The translations under genes were made by a program, and so were the position numbers. Under the pieces are notes generated by a model. The model was not told where the DNA came from. It saw only the letters and a list, made by a program, of their open reading frames with translations, and made no database searches. From the NCBI GenBank assembly GCA_041625325.1, contig JBFJTN010000087.1, forward strand, positions 1-12,679: a stretch of DNA of 12,679 nucleotides. Direction: 5' to 3'. This document shows, piece by piece, positions 1-5,882 of the stretch. This DNA is from Oceanococcus sp041625325 (GTDB lineage Bacteria; Pseudomonadota; Gammaproteobacteria; Nevskiales; Oceanococcaceae). The number at the start of each line of letters is the position of its first letter. Positions within the stretch are counted from its first letter, which is position 1.

Positions 1-696
1 ATGAACGAGTCGATCAAGGAGATGCTGGCCGAGGCCGAGGCGGACATCCAGAAGGAGCTGCCCAAGTTCCGTGTGGATGGCCTGGACGGCGCCTGCATCG
101 ACGACTTCCACAAGAACCCGCAGCACCAGATCGGCATGCTGCAGGCACTGAAGTCGGCCCACCGCACCGAGATCCGCCTGGGCGGGCGCACCTTTGGCCT
201 GATCGCCAGCCCGGTGGTGGATGGCGAAGGTGCCCGCCTGGGCACGGTGGTGGAGTGGAAGGACCGCACCGCTGAGTTGAAGCTGGAAAACGAGCTCAAG
301 GCCAAGGCCGAGGAGGAGCGCCGGGTCGCCGCGGAAAACCTGCGCATTCGCAACGCACTGGAGAACGTCAGCGGCAACGTGATGATCGCGGACAAGGATC
401 GCCGCATCGTGTTCGTGAACAAGGCGGTGGTGCAGATGCTGCGCGGTCGCCAGGCGGCTTTGCGCAAGGTGCTGCCGAACTTCGATGTCGATCGCCTGAT
501 CGGCACCTGCATCGACGAGTTCCACCAGAATCCGGCGCATCAACAGCGTCTGCTGGAAGCTCTCAAGGGCGAGTACAAGACCCAGATCTCGGTGGCCGGG
601 CTGTATTTCGGCCTGATCGCCAACCCCATCGTGAACGACGAGGGCGAACGGGTCGGCTCGGTGGTCGAGTGGCTGGACCGCACCGCCGAAGTGGCG
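1..696 (+). repeat. Tandem duplication of a PAS domain (414-base period, protein level)
   Basis: Residues 1-94 and 139-232 of the receptor align without gaps at an offset of 138 residues. Matching landmarks are CIDDFHKNPQHQ against CIDEFHQNPAHQ, FGLIASPVV against FGLIANPIV, and GTVVEWKDRTAE against GSVVEWLDRTAE. The DNA copies have diverged, so this is an old in-frame domain duplication rather than a recent repeat. The first copy is cut by the window edge, and more copies could lie upstream. Confidence 0.9.
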
Positions 697-1899
697 GTGG
701 AGAAGGAGATCGGCGACATCGTGCAGGCCTCCACCCGCGGCGAGTTCGACAACCGGATTTCGCTGGATGACAAGTCGGGCTTCTTCGAGAACCTGGCCAA
801 GGGCATCAACTCGCTGCTGGACACCTGTCAGGTCGGCTTCAACGACGTGATCCGGGTGCTCTCGGGGCTGGCCCAGGGCGACCTGACCCAGAAGATCGAT
901 GCCGAATACCAGGGGACCTTCGCCGAACTGAAGGACAACCTGAACGCGACCATCGACTCGCTCACCGACATGGTGGTCAGCATCAAGAAGTCCTCGGACG
1001 ACATCAACTCTGCTGCCAGCGATGTGTCTTCCGGTGCTGAAGATCTGTCCAGCCGCACCGAGGAGCAGGCCTCCAGCCTGGAGGAAACCGCCTCCAGCAT
1101 GGAGGAGCTGACCTCGACGGTGAAGCAGAACGCGGACAACGCCCGCCAGGCCAACCAGCTGGCCATCGGCGCCTCCGATGTCGCCACCAAGGGTGGCGAG
1201 GTGGTCGGCAAGGTGGTCACCCGCATGTCGGAGATCACCGATTCCTCGAAGAAGATCGAGGACATCATCAGCGTGATCGAGGGCATCGCCTTCCAGACCA
1301 ACATCCTGGCCCTGAACGCGGCGGTCGAGGCCGCGCGTGCGGGCGAGCAGGGCCGTGGCTTCGCGGTGGTCGCCTCCGAGGTGCGTTCGCTGGCGCAACG
1401 TTCCTCCAGCGCGGCCAAGGAGATCAAGGCCCTGATCTCGGATTCCGTCGAGCGCATCGAAGACGGCTCCAAGCTGGTCGAGCAGGCGGGCAAGACCATG
1501 GAGGAGATCGTCACCTCGGTGAAGCGGGTGACCGACATCATGGCGGAGATCTCGGCCGCATCGCAGGAGCAGTCCAGCGGGATCGGTCAGGTCAACGAAA
1601 CCATCGCCTCGATGGACGAGGCCACGCAGCAGAATGCGGCGCTGGTCGAGCAGTCCTCGGCGGCGGCCCGTTCGTTGCTGGATCAGGGCGCCGAGCTGAG
1701 CCAGTCGGTGGCCCGCTTCCGCATCAGCGACATGCTGGCCAGTGAGGACCCCATCGTGCTGCGCGAGCCGGCCCGCAAGCCGGTCGCGCGACCGGCAGCC
1801 TCGGCCAGACCGGCAAGCAAGCCCGCCCGGGCGGTCAAGCCGGCGCCGGTGCCGCAAGCCAGGAAGGCGGATGACGGTGAGCACTGGGCCGAGTTCTGA
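1..1899 (+). CDS. Aer2-like methyl-accepting chemotaxis protein with tandem PAS domains, 5'-partial
   Basis: Chemoreceptor that would control a CheA kinase through CheW. The visible 632 residues hold a PAS domain cut by the window edge (about 1-95), a second PAS (about 110-232), two HAMP-like units (about 231-282 and 283-335) and a kinase-control coiled coil. The coil has a methylation helix (EEQASSLEETASSMEEL from residue 354) and a signalling tip (about 428-468, containing FQTNILALNAAVEAARAG). A Pro/Ala/Lys-rich tether ends in HWAEF, a CheR-docking pentapeptide of the xWxxF type. The ATG at base 1 is not the real start: residue 1 aligns without gaps to residue 139 inside PAS2, so the gene begins upstream. 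No membrane segment is visible, which suggests a soluble receptor. Each PAS has an F-H-x-N-P-x-H-Q motif (H37, H175) and a VVEW motif (W86, W224) as in Aer2 heme-PAS domains. That resemblance is from memory. The receptor call is very secure; oxygen sensing is inferred. Confidence 0.95.
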   Translation: MNESIKEMLAEAEADIQKELPKFRVDGLDGACIDDFHKNPQHQIGMLQALKSAHRTEIRLGGRTFGLIASPVVDGEGARLGTVVEWKDRTAELKLENELKAKAEEERRVAAENLRIRNALENVSGNVMIADKDRRIVFVNKAVVQMLRGRQAALRKVLPNFDVDRLIGTCIDEFHQNPAHQQRLLEALKGEYKTQISVAGLYFGLIANPIVNDEGERVGSVVEWLDRTAEVAVEKEIGDIVQASTRGEFDNRISLDDKSGFFENLAKGINSLLDTCQVGFNDVIRVLSGLAQGDLTQKIDAEYQGTFAELKDNLNATIDSLTDMVVSIKKSSDDINSAASDVSSGAEDLSSRTEEQASSLEETASSMEELTSTVKQNADNARQANQLAIGASDVATKGGEVVGKVVTRMSEITDSSKKIEDIISVIEGIAFQTNILALNAAVEAARAGEQGRGFAVVASEVRSLAQRSSSAAKEIKALISDSVERIEDGSKLVEQAGKTMEEIVTSVKRVTDIMAEISAASQEQSSGIGQVNETIASMDEATQQNAALVEQSSAAARSLLDQGAELSQSVARFRISDMLASEDPIVLREPARKPVARPAASARPASKPARAVKPAPVPQARKADDGEHWAEF

Positions 1900-1926
1900 T
1901 CCACGCCTGCAGGGCCCGGCCGGCCC

Positions 1927-1954
1927 GCCGGAGGCACCGCTGCGTGCCTCCGGC
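1927..1954 (+). terminator. Perfect 11-bp hairpin between the receptor gene and cheR
   Basis: GCCGGAGGCAC (1927-1937) pairs perfectly with GTGCCTCCGGC (1944-1954) around a 6-base loop. It starts 27 bases after the receptor stop codon. No T-run follows, so it is not a classical intrinsic terminator. It could attenuate transcription or protect the receptor mRNA 3' end, giving more receptor than CheR. The rest of the 158-base gap (1900-2057) shows no gene, and I see no convincing promoter in it. Confidence 0.55.
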
Positions 1955-2057
1955 AGCCGTCCGGCCGGCATCCCTGCCATGCCCGGACAGGTGCATGCCT
2001 GGTACTGGTATTTCTGCTGTGTCGGCGCGGGTCTGGCCGGCCTGAACTGCGACGACG

Positions 2058-2876
2058 ATGGTGCAACTCGCCCAACTCAGTGATCAGGACTTCGATCAGG
2101 TCCGTCATCTCATCCATGACCGGGTCGGTATCCGGCTGGGCGACAGCAAGCGGGCCATGGTGGTCAGCCGCCTGTCCCGCCGCATGCGCGAGCTCGAACT
2201 GGACAGCTTTCCGGATTACCTGTCCCGCCTGGATGATCCGGCGGCCAACGAGTGGCAGTTCTTCACCAATGCGCTGACCACCAATCTGACCTCGTTCTTC
2301 CGCGAGGCCCATCATTTCGACACCCTGGCGGACAGCCTCAGGGCGGCCCGGGGCAGGGGCCTGTTCCGCATCTGGTGTGCCGCCTCCTCGACCGGGGAAG
2401 AGCCCTATTCCATCGCGATGGTGGTGGATGAGGTCGGTCGTGACGGGCCGCCGGATGTCGAGATCCTGGCCAGTGACATCGACACCAATGTGCTGGAGCG
2501 AGCCGCTGCCGGCGTCTACCGCCTGGACAGCGTCAAGGGCCTGAGTCCGGCCCGGCTGCGCCGCTTCTTCCTGCGCGGCACCGGGCCGCGCGAGGGCTGG
2601 GTGCGGATCCGTCCGGAGCTGCAGCGGCGGGTGCAATTCGCCCAGATCAATCTGAAAGCGGCGCCCTGGCCGGTGGACGGGCCGATCGACGTGATCTTCT
2701 GCCGCAACGTGATGATCTACTTCGACAAGCCCACTCAACGGACCCTGATCGAGCGTTTCGCGAAGCTCATGCACGAGGATTCGCTGTTCATCACCGGGCA
2801 TTCGGAGAGCCTGTATCACTGCGACGACCTGCTCAAGGGCCAGGGCCGGACCGTCTACCGCCGGGCGCCGGAATGA
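2058..2876 (+). CDS. cheR: Chemotaxis protein methyltransferase CheR, pentapeptide-dependent type
   Basis: Transfers methyl groups from S-adenosylmethionine to receptor glutamates during adaptation, in the cytoplasm. The 272 residues show the N-terminal helical domain, TNLTSFFREAHHF (with the conserved Arg), the SAM-binding ASSTGEEPYSIAM, ASDIDTNVL, and CRNVMIYFDKPTQ followed by GHSESL. The beta-subdomain (LRGTGPREGWVRIRPEL) aligns without gaps to E. coli CheR, which needs a receptor pentapeptide; this fits the HWAEF tail encoded just upstream. The ATG at 2058 is the first start after an in-frame stop at 2043-2045. Its ribosome site is poor, so translation may be weak. It overlaps cheD by 4 bases (ATGA). 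By position it would be a cheR2 of a Che2-type cluster. Identification is very secure. Confidence 0.97.
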   Translation: MVQLAQLSDQDFDQVRHLIHDRVGIRLGDSKRAMVVSRLSRRMRELELDSFPDYLSRLDDPAANEWQFFTNALTTNLTSFFREAHHFDTLADSLRAARGRGLFRIWCAASSTGEEPYSIAMVVDEVGRDGPPDVEILASDIDTNVLERAAAGVYRLDSVKGLSPARLRRFFLRGTGPREGWVRIRPELQRRVQFAQINLKAAPWPVDGPIDVIFCRNVMIYFDKPTQRTLIERFAKLMHEDSLFITGHSESLYHCDDLLKGQGRTVYRRAPE

Positions 2877-3511
2877 GCGCCATGCCACGCCTGGATCTCG
2901 ACGCGGCGGGCGCGCCGGTGGCCGTGGCAGGCGAGGGCACGGCCAGCCACCGCTATTTCGACCGGACCTTCCAGGCCGAGGCAATCAAGATCGCGCCGGG
3001 CGAGTATTTCGCCACCGGCGGCCAGCTGATGCTGGTGACCCTGCTGGGATCCTGCGTGTCGGCCTGTATCCGCGATCCGGAGCGCAAGATCGGCGGCCTG
3101 AACCATTTCCTGCTCCCGCACGCGGCTGAGCAGGACAGCTTCGCCGCGGCCCGCTACGGCAACTTCGCGATGGAGCTGCTGATCAACGCCCTGCTGAAGC
3201 TGGGCGCGCGCAGGCAGGCCCTGGTGGCCAAGGTCTTCGGTGGCGCCAATGTGGTGCGCATCATGAAGAACAGCCAGGTCGGCAGCAGCAATGCGCAATT
3301 CGTGCTCGACTACCTGGAACGCGAAGGCATCAAGGTGCTGGCCGCGGATCTGGGCGGCCTGCAGCCACGGCGAGTGCACTACTTCCCGCAGACCGGCCAG
3401 GTCATGCTGCGCATGCTGCCGCAGGCCGAGGCGCTGGCGGTGGAGCGTGCCGAAGCCGAACTCGAGGATCAGGCCGCGCATACCGAGGGCGACGTGGAGC
3501 TGTTCTCGTGA
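2873..3511 (+). CDS. cheD: Chemoreceptor glutamine deamidase CheD
   Basis: Converts specific receptor glutamines to glutamates, which sets kinase activity and creates methylation sites. The 212-residue protein has the catalytic Cys in LGSCVSACI (C61) and the His in GLNHFLLPH (H78). They are 17 residues apart, the spacing I recall for T. maritima CheD (C27/H44). Further family blocks are KVFGGANVV and PRRVHYFPQTGQVMLRML. The N-terminus is about 30 residues longer than in minimal CheD proteins. The ATG at 2873 overlaps the cheR stop; another in-frame ATG lies at 2882. The stop overlaps the cheB GTG by 4 bases, so cheR-cheD-cheB are probably translationally coupled. The last residues, GDVELFS, resemble the GSVELF tail of the transducer encoded after cheB. 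CheD identity is secure; the role of the tail is unknown. Confidence 0.97.
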   Translation: MSAMPRLDLDAAGAPVAVAGEGTASHRYFDRTFQAEAIKIAPGEYFATGGQLMLVTLLGSCVSACIRDPERKIGGLNHFLLPHAAEQDSFAAARYGNFAMELLINALLKLGARRQALVAKVFGGANVVRIMKNSQVGSSNAQFVLDYLEREGIKVLAADLGGLQPRRVHYFPQTGQVMLRMLPQAEALAVERAEAELEDQAAHTEGDVELFS

Positions 3512-4572
3512 GCCGGATCAAGGTCCTGATCGTGGATGACTCGGCGCTGGTGCGCCAGATGCTGAGCGACCTGATTTCCGAGGATCCGGATTTCGAGGTC
3601 GTCGGGACCGCACCGGACCCCTTCGTGGCCCGCGACAAGATCAAGGTCCTGCATCCCGATGTCCTGACCCTGGATGTCGAAATGCCGCGCATGGACGGCC
3701 TCAAGTTCCTGGAGAACCTGATGCGCCTGCGGCCCATGCCGGTGGTGATGGTGTCATCGCTGACCCAGAAGGGCGCGGAGATCACCCTGCAGGCGCTGGA
3801 ACTGGGCGCCATCGATTTCGTGGCCAAGCCGACGGTCGGTGTCTCGGAAGGGCTGGCCGGCAGTGCGGTGGAACTGCGCGAGAAGCTGCGGGTGGCCGCG
3901 CGCAGCAATCCGCGGGTGCGTGAGCAGGACGCTGTGCAGAAGCCGCGGCCGCCGCTGGGCCTGCGCTTCGCCACCACCGACCGGCTGATCGCGATCGGCG
4001 CGTCGACCGGCGGCACCGAGGCCATCCGTGCGGTGCTGCAGCAGCTGTCGGCCGACTGCCCGGCGGTGGTCATCGCCCAGCACATTCCCCCGGCCTTCAG
4101 CCAGCCCTTCGCCGAACGCCTCAATCGACACTCCGCGCTGGCTGTCAGCGAGGCCGAGGATGGTCAGGAAATCCGGCCCGGCCACGCCTACGTGGCGCCC
4201 GGCGATGATCATCTGGAGGTCCGTCGCAGCGGCGCGCGCTGGGTCTGTCAGGTCAGCCGCACCCCGCCGGTCAATCGGCATCGCCCGAGTGTTGACGTTC
4301 TCTTCAACTCGGTTGCCGAAAACTGTGGAGCCAATGCGAGTGGTTTCCTGCTGACCGGCATGGGCATGGACGGTGCGAGAGGGCTGCTGGCGATGCGTGA
4401 GGCCGGCTGCTTCACCCTGGCCCAGGACGAGGCCAGCAGCGTGGTCTGGGGCATGCCCGGAGCCGCGGTCAAGCTGGATGCCGCCTTGCGTGTGGCGGCG
4501 CTGAAAGAAGTGCCCGAGTGGATAGAACGTTTCGCCCGAGAAGGATCAAGGCTCACGGCGGCATGCCGATGA
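3508..4572 (+). CDS. cheB: Protein-glutamate methylesterase/glutamine deamidase CheB
   Basis: Response regulator that, when phosphorylated by CheA, removes receptor methyl groups and deamidates glutamines. The 354 residues comprise a receiver domain (about 3-120) with acidic pair D10/D11 and phospho-acceptor D56 in LTLDVEMPRMDG, a linker, and a C-terminal esterase domain. The catalytic triad is visible: S166 in GASTGG, H192 in AQHIPP, D288 in GMGMDGARG. Each lies two residues beyond the E. coli triad (164/190/286), so spacing is fully conserved. The start is GTG, fixed by the 4-base overlap with the cheD stop; an ATG alternative would delete the receiver's acidic pocket. In this context it is the CheB2-type partner of the pentapeptide receptor upstream. 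It appears intact. Confidence 0.97.
   Translation: MSRIKVLIVDDSALVRQMLSDLISEDPDFEVVGTAPDPFVARDKIKVLHPDVLTLDVEMPRMDGLKFLENLMRLRPMPVVMVSSLTQKGAEITLQALELGAIDFVAKPTVGVSEGLAGSAVELREKLRVAARSNPRVREQDAVQKPRPPLGLRFATTDRLIAIGASTGGTEAIRAVLQQLSADCPAVVIAQHIPPAFSQPFAERLNRHSALAVSEAEDGQEIRPGHAYVAPGDDHLEVRRSGARWVCQVSRTPPVNRHRPSVDVLFNSVAENCGANASGFLLTGMGMDGARGLLAMREAGCFTLAQDEASSVVWGMPGAAVKLDAALRVAALKEVPEWIERFAREGSRLTAACR
4543..4561. repeat. 19-base exact direct repeat, copy 1 (3' end of cheB)
   Basis: The sequence GGATCAAGGCTCACGGCGG occurs here and again at 12661-12679, the last bases of the window, in the same orientation. Here it encodes part of the CheB C-terminus (GSRLTAA). The match does not extend to the left; to the right the second copy reaches the window edge. 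Confidence 0.9.
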
Positions 4573-4594
4573 GACCCAAAACGGAGAGCCCGCC

Positions 4595-5788
4595 ATGAAA
4601 GCTGATTTCAAACCCCTGCTGCTGCCGCTGCTGGCCACCGCGGCGCAGTTCGTGACCGCGGTGGCCCCGGTGCACCCGGTGCTGCTGTGGAGTCTGGGGG
4701 CCCTGATGATCGCCAGCTGGGCCCATGTCATATGGGCGATCCAGAGCGGCAGGCTGAACCTGCACACGGTCGGGCACCCGGAGGATGATCCGGACGCGCA
4801 GCACTACAAGCAGCTGCTGGAGGAGGTCCAGGCCATGGCCCAGGGCGAGATCAGTGCGCTGCGGGCCGACATGCAGCGGGTGCATGACCTGGTGGCCGAG
4901 GCGGTGGCGGACATCGGCGCCAGCTTCGACGAGATCCAGCAGCATTCCACCGTGCAGGAATCGGAGATGCGCCGCATCGTGGACGAGGGCGATGACGCCG
5001 GGGCACTGGATCTGCGCGGCTTCACCGCCAAGGCCGGCGAGCTGATGAGCCAGCTGGTCGGCGTGCTGGCCGAGGAATCCGCCCACAGCGCGCAGAACGT
5101 GGAGCGCATCGATGACATGGCCAGCCATCTGGATGCCATCTTCGAGTTGCTGGAGGACGTCAAGTCCATCGCCGACCAGACCAACCTGCTGGCCCTGAAT
5201 GCGGCCATCGAAGCCGCGCGCGCCGGCGATGCGGGGCGCGGCTTCGCGGTGGTGGCCGAAGAGGTGCGCAGCCTGTCCGAGCGTTCCACCAGCTTCAATG
5301 ACCAGATCCGCAAGCGGGTGCATGATTCGCGCGAAGCCATGGCCAAGGTGCGCTCCGCGGTGAAGGAAATGGCCGCCCGCGACCTGGCGGCCAGCGAAGA
5401 TGCGCAAAGCCGGGTGGAACGCCTGGTCGGCCAGTCGGAAGATCTCAATCAGGCCCTGGCCCAGGGCATCGGCCAGGTGTCGGCCTGTGGCGAAAGGATC
5501 GCGCAGGCGGTGAACAAGGCCATCCGCTCGCTGCAGTTCGGCGACATCACCACCCAGGCCGTGAATGCCGCCTTCAGCCATCTGGAGCGCCTGGCCGACA
5601 TGGGGCAGGAGGCCAGCAGCCTGCGCCATGGCCTGCAGGCCGAGGGGCCGAGCCTGCGCCCGCAGCAGCAGTCGCACCTGGCCCAGGTGAAGGAGCGGAT
5701 CGAGCCGAAGCAGCAGGCCTGGCAGCAGAAGCCGCACAAGCCGGCGGAGCAACGCAGCATGGATTCCGGCTCGGTGGAGCTGTTCTAG
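4595..5788 (+). CDS. Small two-helix membrane chemotaxis transducer without HAMP or sensor domain
   Basis: MCP-like signalling protein of 397 residues. Two hydrophobic helices (about 8-24 and 29-49) joined by the turn PVHP form a membrane hairpin with no periplasmic domain. A long cytoplasmic coiled coil follows, and its tip (DQTNLLALNAAIEAARAG from residue 194, then GFAVVAEEVRSLSERS) is the CheW/CheA-binding signature of receptors. I see no HAMP, no PAS and no clear methylation sequence. The C-terminal region has LQFGDITTQ, with D317 and Q321 spaced like the CheZ active-site D-x3-Q, and the protein ends in GSVELF. GGAGAG at 4583-4588 is a good ribosome site, 6 bases before the ATG. It follows cheB by 22 bases, so it is probably co-transcribed. 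It might sense membrane or energy state, or modulate the array or CheY. Receptor-family membership is secure; the stimulus is unknown. Confidence 0.9.
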   Translation: MKADFKPLLLPLLATAAQFVTAVAPVHPVLLWSLGALMIASWAHVIWAIQSGRLNLHTVGHPEDDPDAQHYKQLLEEVQAMAQGEISALRADMQRVHDLVAEAVADIGASFDEIQQHSTVQESEMRRIVDEGDDAGALDLRGFTAKAGELMSQLVGVLAEESAHSAQNVERIDDMASHLDAIFELLEDVKSIADQTNLLALNAAIEAARAGDAGRGFAVVAEEVRSLSERSTSFNDQIRKRVHDSREAMAKVRSAVKEMAARDLAASEDAQSRVERLVGQSEDLNQALAQGIGQVSACGERIAQAVNKAIRSLQFGDITTQAVNAAFSHLERLADMGQEASSLRHGLQAEGPSLRPQQQSHLAQVKERIEPKQQAWQQKPHKPAEQRSMDSGSVELF

Positions 5789-5821
5789 CGCGGAGCGCCC
5801 CGCCTCTGCGGCCTGTTGGCC

Positions 5822-5827
5822 TATAAT
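5822..5827 (+). promoter_or_regulatory. Candidate sigma-70 -10 box for pcnB
   Basis: TATAAT is a perfect -10 hexamer in an otherwise GC-rich gap, 53-58 bases before the proposed pcnB start. No TTGACA-like -35 lies 16-18 bases upstream and there is no TG extension, so the promoter is only half supported. A start point near 5834 would place the hairpin at 5839-5858 at the very 5' end of the mRNA. Confidence 0.45.
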
Positions 5828-5838
5828 TCCGCACACTG

Positions 5839-5866
5839 GAACCCCTCTACAGGGGTTCTTTCGTTT
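5839..5866 (+). terminator. Leader hairpin with T-rich tail before pcnB (terminator-like)
   Basis: GAACCCCT (5839-5846) pairs perfectly with AGGGGTTC (5851-5858) around the loop CTAC, and TTTCGTTT follows. It resembles an intrinsic terminator and could stop read-through from the chemotaxis genes. It also lies just after the TATAAT box, so in a pcnB transcript it would be a 5'-end hairpin about 10 bases before the ribosome site. Either role, or both, is possible. Confidence 0.6.
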
Positions 5867-5868
5867 GC

Positions 5869-5882
5869 GGAGACTATCGATT
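5869..5882 (+). promoter_or_regulatory. Shine-Dalgarno GGAG and ATT start codon of pcnB
   Basis: GGAG (5869-5872) is followed after 7 bases by ATT (5880-5882) in frame with pcnB. There is no ATG or GTG in frame before the conserved protein begins. The only other upstream start-like codon in frame is TTG at 5865, which overlaps the hairpin tail and lacks a good ribosome site. E. coli pcnB is known to start at AUU, which limits its expression; the arrangement here fits that. Confidence 0.7.

Noticed and set aside
1..3. ATG at the first base as the true receptor start
   Set aside because: It falls inside the PAS core, aligned without gaps to residue 139 of the second PAS, so the domain would lack its first strands.
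1742..2083. Possible small plus-strand gene across the receptor end and the gap before cheR
   Set aside because: Its first half is an out-of-frame reading of the receptor tail, it overlaps the start of cheR, and it has no ribosome site or known motif.
1683..2984. Minus-strand open frame spanning the receptor-cheR gap
   Set aside because: It covers the only intergenic space in the chemotaxis block but is mostly opposite coding sequence and has no recognisable motif.
4553..5836. A 427-residue minus-strand open frame opposite the small transducer
   Set aside because: Its His/Leu/Gln/Gly-rich translation mirrors the codon pattern of the transducer gene; no domain and no ribosome site argue for it.
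5865..5867. TTG as the pcnB start
   Set aside because: It sits in the T-rich tail of the hairpin with no usable ribosome site, while GGAG is correctly placed for the ATT at 5880.
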